From positions 1 to 12,634 of the forward strand of contig USQK01000052.1 of NCBI GenBank assembly GCA_900556785.1: a stretch of DNA of 12,634 nucleotides, given 5' to 3'. This document shows, one piece after another, positions 1-5,840 of this stretch. The translations under genes and the position numbers were made by a program. Within the stretch, counting starts at the first letter, position 1. The number at the start of each line of letters is the position of its first letter. Source of the stretch: an uncultured Veillonella sp. (GTDB lineage Bacteria; Bacillota; Negativicutes; Veillonellales; Veillonellaceae). The notes under the pieces are model-generated. The model saw only the letters and a list, made by a program, of their open reading frames with translations. It was not told the origin of the DNA and ran no database searches.

Positions 1-2
1 AT

Positions 3-2540
3 ATCCTCTTGTTAGCGTCCGCTGGGACGGGAAAAACGAATACACTTGCTTATCGAGTGGCTCACCTCATCGAGGGCGGCTATGCGAAGGCGGAGAACAT
101 CTTGTGCTTGACCTTTACGAATAAGGCGGCAAACGAGATGAAAGACCGCATTCAATCGCTCGTAGGCAGTCCTGCAAAGGCTGTGGAGGTTAGTACATTC
201 CACAGCTTTTGCTTTTTCGTACTCCAACAAGAGGGCAAGCGCAATGAAACCTTGTATACGGATGTAACCATCTTTGATGAAGAGGATTGCAAGGAATTGT
301 CTGAACCGTATCGTCCAGGTAAATTGCGAGAAATGTCCTTTGCCAACATCATCGGCATGGTAAAAGAACATCGCTCCTTATATGGGTTCTATTCTGATGA
401 CCTCGTAGGTGATTATAAACGAACGATTGAGCGATTGCAGAAGGAACAGCGTGCCGCAATTGAGCAGCAGTTTTCTAGCTTTTGCAATGTGCTATACAGT
501 GAACTTCATGACTTCTTGAACCATGGGCACGAATGGATTGCCGCCTATGATGAAAGCTTAGCCTCTGTACATGGTCTAGATTTTACGGACCTTATCTGTG
601 GTGTTCATCGCCTATTTCAGGATCCTGTAGTTCGGGAGCGCTGGCGTAGCCGTTATAGCTATATCTCTGTAGATGAAATGCAAGACACAGGTGTACTAGA
701 GTATAAGGTATTAGAAATGCTGTGGGAAGGTAATCACGTCCTATTATGTGGGGACTATTTCCAAACCATTTACGAATGGCGTGGATCTGATCCATTCCGC
801 TTGCTCAAGCAATTTGATGCGGACTTTAAGCCGTTAAAAATCATTTTCTACGAAAACTACCGCTCTAATTGGACTCTCTTTACGATGGCTTTCAAAACAT
901 TGCAGAATATGTTCCCTGATCTTGTAGGCTCTATATATACTGAATTGCCTCGCGCCAATAGTGAAAGAAAGGGCAAGCCTGTTCTCATAAAAGGCTGTAA
1001 AAATAGCTATCTTGAGGGGAGATATATCTATGAAGCTATCTGCGCCTTGCCAAAGGATGCTAATATTGGCGTTTTAGTGCGAGATAATAAAAAGGCACAA
1101 CGATTGAGCGACTCCTTTGAACGCCTCAACAATGAAAAACCTGAAGACGAACGCCGTCATTTTATGATTATTGACGAGTTTAAATTCTTTAGACGTCAAG
1201 AAATCAAAGACGTTATGGCTTACTTTAAACTGCTTATGAACCCGAATGACTCCGTCAGCGCTAAGCGCATTATAAAACGCTATGTTGCCGGTATCGGTGA
1301 CGCTCGTATTGCAGCCATTGAAAGCCCTGAGACGCGTCAAGTGGGCTTAAAATTGATGGACTTTATGGATATGCCTATCTTTGAAGCAGAGCCTTATGCG
1401 AAGCTCGTCAGTGGTTTAGAACATCATGAGGTCGTGGTGTATGACGTAGAAAGTACTGGTACCGATACGTCCCAGGATCGTATCATTCAAATTGCGGCTA
1501 TCCGCATCGATGAAAATGGGCGAGTCCTAGAAACATTTGAACGCTTTATTAACCCCGGCGTACCTGTGGGACAATCCGAAGAGGTACACGGCTTCTCAGA
1601 TGCGTATTTACAGGAACACGGCGAAGAGCCAGCTATAGTGCTACAAGCCTTTAAGGAATTCTCCAAGAATGCAATTATTGTAGGCCACAATGTAAATTAT
1701 GATGTGACCATTTTTACTAATGAATTGGCGCGCCATAATTTAGGTAATCCAGAGTTCAAGGCTATTTATGATACACTCGACATCTATCGTCGCTTTTACC
1801 CTAATTTGCCAAACCATAAATTGGGCTTCCTAGCCTCTGAGTTCCCTATTAATCACACGCCTACGCACAATGCGATGGACGATATCTTGGCCACAGCACA
1901 GCTTTTAATTTATGCAGTGAAAGAAAATATCGTGCCTACAACGACTGGTCGTATGGTGGCAATTAACAAGTATAAGGCTGCTTTCACCAATATTGCGTCC
2001 CAAATGGCAACGTTACGTAGAAAGGCCTATACGGAGTTACCAACGAAGTTATTGGCGTATATAATGAACCAAATGGGGGTTCTAGAATACTATAAATCCC
2101 ATGGGGAAGCGGCAAAGGTAGAGCATATACGGGATCTATATCGCATTATGGAAAAACTTGATGCTGCCTATGAGGGGCCAGCTGGGTTAGCTCGATTAAA
2201 TCAAATCTTGCAGATGGCGGCCCTTACAGCAGGTGAGCCAGCTCAACAGGTACGAAACGAAGATCGCATTCCTATCATTACCATCCACCAAGCAAAGGGG
2301 AGCGAGTTTGACCATGTATTCCTAGCAGGCCTTAACGAAGGTATCTTCCCAAGCCCGTTTGCCATTGCAGAAGGGCGTGAAGACGAAGAAAAGCGCTTGT
2401 TCTATGTAGCCATAACGCGCCCTAAGCAAGAGCTGACCATTACCTTTGAACAAACCAATATACGTGGTCGGGCGGTTCAACCAAGCTCGCTACTGAACTA
2501 TATGCCACGAGACAATGAGCTCGTAGAAAGGAGATACTAA
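3..2540 (+). CDS. UvrD/PcrA-type DNA helicase with internal DEDDh exonuclease domain (5' end missing)
   Basis: Superfamily 1A 3'-5' DNA helicase, probably for repair or recombination, with a proofreading-type 3'-5' exonuclease domain inside it. The reading frame is open to the window edge and the Walker A motif (ASAGTGKT) lies at the very start, so roughly 20-30 N-terminal residues including the Q motif are missing; the TTG at position 9 is not the true start. Counting that TTG as residue 1: Walker A K9; motif Ia LTFTNKAANEM near 34-44; motif II DEMQDT 222-227; motif III GDYFQTIYEWRG; motif IV ENYRSN; motif V TIHQAKGSEF 758-767; motif VI FYVAITRPK 798-806. Between motifs IV and V, about 470-640, is a DnaQ-like fold: ExoI D479/E481 (YDVESTG), ExoII D565 (GHNVNYD), ExoIII H620/D625. 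All five DEDDh residues are present. It occupies the region where UvrD carries its 2B subdomain. The gene overlaps the next by one base, so the two are probably co-transcribed. Helicase and nuclease calls are strong; the biological role is not known. Confidence 0.93.
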   Translation: MLLLASAGTGKTNTLAYRVAHLIEGGYAKAENILCLTFTNKAANEMKDRIQSLVGSPAKAVEVSTFHSFCFFVLQQEGKRNETLYTDVTIFDEEDCKELSEPYRPGKLREMSFANIIGMVKEHRSLYGFYSDDLVGDYKRTIERLQKEQRAAIEQQFSSFCNVLYSELHDFLNHGHEWIAAYDESLASVHGLDFTDLICGVHRLFQDPVVRERWRSRYSYISVDEMQDTGVLEYKVLEMLWEGNHVLLCGDYFQTIYEWRGSDPFRLLKQFDADFKPLKIIFYENYRSNWTLFTMAFKTLQNMFPDLVGSIYTELPRANSERKGKPVLIKGCKNSYLEGRYIYEAICALPKDANIGVLVRDNKKAQRLSDSFERLNNEKPEDERRHFMIIDEFKFFRRQEIKDVMAYFKLLMNPNDSVSAKRIIKRYVAGIGDARIAAIESPETRQVGLKLMDFMDMPIFEAEPYAKLVSGLEHHEVVVYDVESTGTDTSQDRIIQIAAIRIDENGRVLETFERFINPGVPVGQSEEVHGFSDAYLQEHGEEPAIVLQAFKEFSKNAIIVGHNVNYDVTIFTNELARHNLGNPEFKAIYDTLDIYRRFYPNLPNHKLGFLASEFPINHTPTHNAMDDILATAQLLIYAVKENIVPTTTGRMVAINKYKAAFTNIASQMATLRRKAYTELPTKLLAYIMNQMGVLEYYKSHGEAAKVEHIRDLYRIMEKLDAAYEGPAGLARLNQILQMAALTAGEPAQQVRNEDRIPIITIHQAKGSEFDHVFLAGLNEGIFPSPFAIAEGREDEEKRLFYVAITRPKQELTITFEQTNIRGRAVQPSSLLNYMPRDNELVERRY

Positions 2541-3544
2541 TGGCGAGAAAAACACATCGTCCCGATGATATTTTGTGGACCGTAACCGCCGCAGATATAG
2601 ACGCTGCACGTAGTGAAAAACAGGATGTTACATTAGGTGAAGTATTAGATACAAAATATCCTCGTAAGTCTTTAGTAAAGTTATTTGAGGAAAAACTAAT
2701 CCACATCAACGGCCATAAAGCAACGCCAAAGGATGTTATCTCCGAAGGTGACGAGATTTGGATTGCCATGGCGAAGGAAAAAATAGATCACGAACCAATT
2801 GAAATGAATCTACATATCTTATATGAAGATGATGATCTCCTCATTGTGGATAAACCGGCTGGTGTGACGGTAAACTCTAAAGACCAAGTATCCCTTGCCA
2901 ATGGTGTGGCCTTTTACTTTAAAGAACATGGCATTAAGCGGAAGGTACGTTTCTTGAACCGCTTAGATAGAGATACGACGGGCTGTATTGTGATTGCTAA
3001 AAGTGGATTAGCCCAAAGTCTTTATCAACAGCAAATGGATGATAATACCTTTGAAAAGTGGTATATGGCTACTGTGGAAGGCATCGTAGAAGCTGATGAG
3101 GATTCCTTGGTATTATCTATGGAACGCAGTGCTGATGGGATTCATTACGAAGTAAATCCTAAAGGCAAAGAGACTCGTACAGATTATTCCGTCCTATGTA
3201 GACATCAATCACAGCCTGTGGATAAGTCTGTGAATAAGTCCAAAAATTCTGTGGATATAGCATCAAAAAATGTGGATATAGAACTACCAGATGTGGATAA
3301 AAGTGGTCAAAATGTGGACAAATCTGTGTATAACTCCCAAGAATGTGGATATACAGAGGTTTTAGTTCGTTTGTACACAGGAAAAACACATCAAATTCGT
3401 GTGGCTTTCAGCCATATAGGTCACCCTCTTGTAGGGGATACCTTATATGGCGCACAGCCAACGGGGCAGCCGTTCCAATTGCGTGCTCAAAAGGTTGTAT
3501 TTACACACATGCGCACAGGCGAGCGTATTACGGTTACCGCATAA
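2540..3544 (+). CDS. RluA-family RNA pseudouridine synthase with a low-complexity insertion
   Basis: Isomerises uridine to pseudouridine in rRNA or tRNA; the target cannot be read from sequence. It has 334 residues: an S4-like RNA-binding segment at about 31-75 (LGEVLDTKYPRKSLVKLFEE, then INGHKATPKDVI), a catalytic domain from about 92 (LYEDDDLLIVDKPAGVTVN), the catalytic loop RLDRDTTG at 141-148 with D143 the expected catalytic aspartate, and the C-terminal YTGKTHQIRVAFSHIGHPLVGD block typical of the family. Residues about 224-268 are an insertion rich in V-D-K, V-N-K and V-D-I between two conserved strands, absent from the typical family layout as I know it. That stretch is encoded by the DnaA-box-like array described separately. 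The ATG overlaps the helicase stop codon (TAATG), with AAAGGAG at 2527-2533, six bases upstream. No convincing terminator follows the gene. Confidence 0.94.
   Translation: MARKTHRPDDILWTVTAADIDAARSEKQDVTLGEVLDTKYPRKSLVKLFEEKLIHINGHKATPKDVISEGDEIWIAMAKEKIDHEPIEMNLHILYEDDDLLIVDKPAGVTVNSKDQVSLANGVAFYFKEHGIKRKVRFLNRLDRDTTGCIVIAKSGLAQSLYQQQMDDNTFEKWYMATVEGIVEADEDSLVLSMERSADGIHYEVNPKGKETRTDYSVLCRHQSQPVDKSVNKSKNSVDIASKNVDIELPDVDKSGQNVDKSVYNSQECGYTEVLVRLYTGKTHQIRVAFSHIGHPLVGDTLYGAQPTGQPFQLRAQKVVFTHMRTGERITVTA
3217..3352 (-). promoter_or_regulatory. Cluster of eight DnaA-box-like 9-mers inside the pseudouridine synthase gene
   Basis: Reading the minus strand against the DnaA box TTATCCACA (TTATNCACA), boxes fall at 3217-3225 (perfect), 3229-3237 (TTATTCACA), 3250-3258 (ATATCCACA), 3271-3279 (ATATCCACA), 3292-3300 (perfect), 3313-3321 (TTGTCCACA), 3325-3333 (TTATACACA) and 3344-3352 (ATATCCACA). 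All point the same way. Start-to-start spacings are 12, 21, 21, 21, 21, 12 and 19 bp; 21 bp is about two helical turns. The 12-bp spacers between boxes differ from one another, so this is not a fresh tandem duplication. By analogy with E. coli datA and the B. subtilis DnaA-box clusters, it could bind or titrate DnaA away from oriC. The boxes are seen directly; binding and role are inferred. No dnaA, dnaN or other origin-associated gene is present, so a main oriC is unlikely. Confidence 0.72.
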
Positions 3545-3855
3545 TTACCTCTAATTACTTCAATAGTTATCACTAGGTAAGTATTAAAAAGTGCGTAATA
3601 TGTATTACGTCTTAATAAATAGATCGTAATTTGTTAACAATGGGTCTATACTATAGATTGTGAAGTCACAATACACCAAATACTCTAATTGAGAAATGAG
3701 AATTATTGATAACTCAGTAAAATCAATGGTTTTATAAAAATTTTTCAAAAAATATAATGACAAATGATAATCGATAAGCTATAATAGGAATGTAAATAAA
3801 TTGATAGGATTCGATTTATAGCTTAGTGAATTGAATGTAAGAGGTGTAGTTTAAT
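3545..3855. other. 311-bp AT-rich intergenic region with several inverted repeats
   Basis: No gene is supported here. It holds, in order: a perfect inverted repeat CGTAATATGTATTACG at 3594-3609; a perfect 10-bp palindrome TTGTTAACAA at 3631-3640; a perfect inverted repeat ATTGTGAAGTCACAAT at 3657-3672; a weak Fur-box-like stretch at 3692-3710; a promoter at 3757-3785; and a 10-bp inverted repeat, TAAGCTATAA (3775-3784) with TTATAGCTTA (3816-3825). The first repeat could serve as a weak end for the upstream operon, but it has no clean T-tract. The rest probably controls the metal transporter downstream. Confidence 0.6.
3757..3785 (+). promoter_or_regulatory. Sigma-A-type promoter of the cation efflux gene
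   Basis: ATGACA at 3757-3762, a 17-bp spacer and a perfect TATAAT at 3780-3785, giving a transcript start near 3792 and a leader of about 64 nt. The spacer contains ATGATAATC (3764-3772), identical to nine consecutive bases of the Fur-box consensus, though the remainder matches poorly. The -10 box lies within the left arm of the 10-bp inverted repeat 3775-3784/3816-3825, so a repressor or a leader hairpin could act here. Confidence 0.6.
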
Positions 3856-4980
3856 ATGATTTTGCAAGATAATAGTGCAGCACGTAATCGGGGGATTACG
3901 CTTGCTAGTATAAAAGGTATTATAGGTAACGTCGTTCTCGTTATTTTTAAAATGATTGTAGGCCTTGCGTCTAACTCTATCGCCATCATCCTTGATGCGG
4001 TAAATAACTTAACAGACGTTTTGTCCTCTGTATTGACGATTGTTGGTACAAAATTAGCAGCTAAGGGTGCCGATAAGGAGCATCCATTTGGTCATGGACG
4101 TATAGAATATATGACTACTATGGCTATTGCTTTCATCATCCTTGGTGCAGGCATTGGATCCCTCAAGGAATCTATTGAAAAAATTGTTCACCCTGAGGTA
4201 TCTACCTTTGATGTTCCAAGCTTGGCTATTATCGCCGTTGCTATTGTGGTGAAAGTTGTAATGGGCCGTTATATTAAGGCTCAAGGTGAAAAGTATAAAT
4301 CCGATGCCCTTGTAGCATCTGGTATCGATGCCCTCTTTGATGCGGTGATTACCTTTGCTACATTAGTATCTGCAGCTTTAGTATTCTTCTTTGACTTTGA
4401 TATTCAAGGTTATGTAGGTGCCGCTATCTCTGTTTTAATTTTGAAAGCTGCTTATGACATTTTAAAAGAAATGTATAATCACTTGCTTGGTGTTCGTGCA
4501 GATGATAACTTAATTCGTGATATTAAAGAAACTATCGCTCAACATCCAAATGTAGGTGGTGTGTATGATTTAGTTTTGAATAGCTACGGTCCTGGTGAAA
4601 CAATTGGCTCCGTACATATTACAGTGCCTGATACGATGACTATGGCTGATATTCATCCTTTGACAAAAGGTATCGCCGTTCATCTTTATAAAAAATTTGG
4701 TATTGCTATGACTGTTGGTGTATATGCTGAAAACCAACCAAGTGTGGAAGTACTTGAAATTAGACAAGCTCTTGATCAAGTTGTAAGTTTATATACTCAT
4801 GTAGTACAAGTACATGCCTTTTACGTACACGAAGAAAAGAAAGTTATCTACTACGATATTATCTTTGACTTTGACGAAGAAGATCCGCATGGTACATTAG
4901 AAAAAATTAAAGCAGAAATGCAAAAACGCTGCCCTGAATATACACAATTTGCTATTGTGGATACTGACTTTAGTAACTAA
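3856..4980 (+). CDS. Cation diffusion facilitator, probable Mn(II)/Fe(II) exporter
   Basis: Cytoplasmic-membrane proton-coupled divalent metal exporter, 374 residues. An N-terminal six-helix membrane domain (about 15-205) carries the family's HPFGHGRIEY block at 76-85. Two cytoplasmic regions follow: a ferredoxin-like dimerisation domain at about 210-295 (VRADDNLIRDI...GVYDLVLNSYGPG...SVHITVP) and a further C-terminal segment to 374 that may be a second such domain. The transmembrane metal site reads N50-x3-D54 in helix 2 and D158-x3-D162 in helix 5, rather than the D/H-x3-D plus H-x3-D of zinc exporters. N/D with DD is the pattern described for manganese-type members such as MntE, so Mn or Fe is favoured over Zn; this is inference. 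GAGGTG at 3841-3846 precedes the ATG by nine bases. It stands alone between its own promoter and a terminator. Confidence 0.92.
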   Translation: MILQDNSAARNRGITLASIKGIIGNVVLVIFKMIVGLASNSIAIILDAVNNLTDVLSSVLTIVGTKLAAKGADKEHPFGHGRIEYMTTMAIAFIILGAGIGSLKESIEKIVHPEVSTFDVPSLAIIAVAIVVKVVMGRYIKAQGEKYKSDALVASGIDALFDAVITFATLVSAALVFFFDFDIQGYVGAAISVLILKAAYDILKEMYNHLLGVRADDNLIRDIKETIAQHPNVGGVYDLVLNSYGPGETIGSVHITVPDTMTMADIHPLTKGIAVHLYKKFGIAMTVGVYAENQPSVEVLEIRQALDQVVSLYTHVVQVHAFYVHEEKKVIYYDIIFDFDEEDPHGTLEKIKAEMQKRCPEYTQFAIVDTDFSN

Positions 4981-4987
4981 TAGAATA

Positions 4988-5046
4988 AAAAGGCTTCAAC
5001 CAATAATCGACGAAAATGTTTTGACGAGAAGCGGTTGAAGCCTTTT
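4988..5046 (+). terminator. Intrinsic terminator after the cation efflux gene
   Basis: Perfect 14-bp stem, 4988-5001 (AAAAGGCTTCAACC) with 5033-5046, and a 31-nt loop, followed by the T-rich stretch CTTTTAT. The loop is unusually long for an intrinsic terminator, but the stem starts 8 bp after the stop codon. The A-run on the left arm also gives a T-run on the other strand. Confidence 0.8.
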
Positions 5047-5152
5047 CTTTTATAAGTTGAGAGAGCTAGTTAAACTATAAGTAAGAGAGAGGGAATTCTA
5101 TGTTACTATGAAACTAGGTAATTAAGGATACAAGTTTAGAAAATAGACTGAC

Positions 5153-5181
5153 TTGAAATTTATGTCCTAAGTGAATATAAT
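5153..5181 (+). promoter_or_regulatory. Sigma-A promoter of the small secreted protein gene
   Basis: TTGAAA at 5153-5158, exactly 17 bp, then a perfect TATAAT at 5176-5181. Transcription would start near 5188. This places the in-frame GTG at 5171 upstream of the transcript start, which supports ATG 5234 as the real start. The 5047-5152 stretch before it shows nothing I can name. Confidence 0.75.
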
Positions 5182-5233
5182 ATATTGTGCAAAATATAAT
5201 TTGTTTAGGGAATCCTATCTGAGGAGAGATATA

Positions 5234-5806
5234 ATGAAGAAATTTGCTCTTACAACGTTAGCTGTAATGGCGGCCGTTGGTGTGTTGGCGGTTCAGCCTG
5301 CAGATGCGAAAAAGGTACAACAAGATCCTAGTATGGCAATTATTGATATGCCTATGAATGATGAAATTCAGCAAGTCAATGGTGTATCTAAATCTGCAAA
5401 TAAAGAAACACAACGTTTATCTAATAAGTTAGCAGATGCTACAAGAGTGATGGTTAAGAAAAATTGGAAAACCATCTATATTAAAGCTGTACCTACAGGA
5501 GATAAATCAGCTGTACGATTCTATTACACAGATAAAAATGGTCAAGTATATAATGGCCAAGTCATTAGAAATACAGGCCTATCCAAAGGTAAATATATGA
5601 CTGGTTCGTTGCGACAAGTTGAAGCTCTACAAGAATTAGTAAATCATTTACAACAAAATGGTCAAGAGGTACCATCCTCCATTGATCTTATCATTACCCA
5701 AGGTGGATATCGTACTAAGACGATCTTTAATTATGGCGAAGATACAAGTAATTTACCTGCTTATCAACAACAGTATGAACAACAAAACTTCCCTACTATG
5801 AAGTAA
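5234..5806 (+). CDS. Secreted protein of 190 residues, possible YezG/DUF600-like fold
   Basis: Exported protein of unknown function. The start is ATG 5234, preceded by GAGGAGAG at 5221-5228; an upstream in-frame GTG lies inside the promoter. Signal peptide: MKK, hydrophobic stretch to about 20, cleavage predicted after ADA (residue 25). The mature part contains a helix at about 52-76, then WKTIYIKAVPTGDKSAVRFYYT (78-99, given here as a run of blocks: WKTIYIKAV and SAVRFYYT), a helical LRQVEALQELVNHLQ at 126-140, and a strand pair ending IFNYGEDTSNLPAYQQQYE at 164-182. The order W-(K)-x-(I/V)-Y-(I/L)-x-A, then a FYY strand, and a terminal F-x-Y-x-(E)D-x2-x-L-x2-Y block resembles YezG/DUF600 immunity proteins. 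This is recalled similarity, not a search. It is monocistronic, with its own promoter and terminator. Confidence 0.8.
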   Translation: MKKFALTTLAVMAAVGVLAVQPADAKKVQQDPSMAIIDMPMNDEIQQVNGVSKSANKETQRLSNKLADATRVMVKKNWKTIYIKAVPTGDKSAVRFYYTDKNGQVYNGQVIRNTGLSKGKYMTGSLRQVEALQELVNHLQQNGQEVPSSIDLIITQGGYRTKTIFNYGEDTSNLPAYQQQYEQQNFPTMK

Positions 5807-5813
5807 GAGAAAG

Positions 5814-5837
5814 GCCCGTGCATAGCACGGGCTTTTT
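5814..5837. terminator. Hairpin terminator between convergent genes
   Basis: Perfect 8-bp GC-rich stem GCCCGTGC (5814-5821) with GCACGGGC (5825-5832), loop ATA, followed by TTTTT. It ends the secreted-protein gene on the plus strand. It lies three bases beyond the stop of the minus-strand permease; read from that side the tail is only CTTTCTC, so termination there would be weaker. Confidence 0.92.
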
Positions 5838-5840
5838 GTG

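Noticed and set aside
3371..3379. Further DnaA-like box TTGTACACA in the opposite orientation
   Set aside because: One mismatch to TTATNCACA, but it encodes the conserved L-Y-T of the synthase domain, so its presence is explained by protein sequence.
3159..3389. Minus-strand ORF with repeated Tyr-Pro/Cys-Pro-His blocks
   Set aside because: It is the antisense reading of the DnaA-box-like array inside the synthase gene; it has no ribosome site or independent support.
3343..3576. Plus-strand ORF overlapping the 3' end of the synthase gene
   Set aside because: Out-of-frame with the conserved domain, no ribosome site, no recognisable features.
3657..3672. Rex or CRP site at ATTGTGAAGTCACAAT
   Set aside because: Rex sites have TTGTGAA-N4-TTCACAA and CRP sites TGTGA-N6-TCACA; the two-base centre here does not fit either.
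3217..3855. Main chromosomal origin (DnaA boxes followed by AT-rich DNA)
   Set aside because: No dnaA, dnaN, rpmH or gyrase genes are near, and the boxes lie in a coding region of a helicase/synthase operon. A titration cluster is more economical, though GC-skew data would settle it.
5171..5233. Upstream GTG start for the small secreted protein
   Set aside because: It overlaps the promoter -10 and precedes the expected transcript start; ATG 5234 has a strong ribosome site and begins a proper signal peptide.
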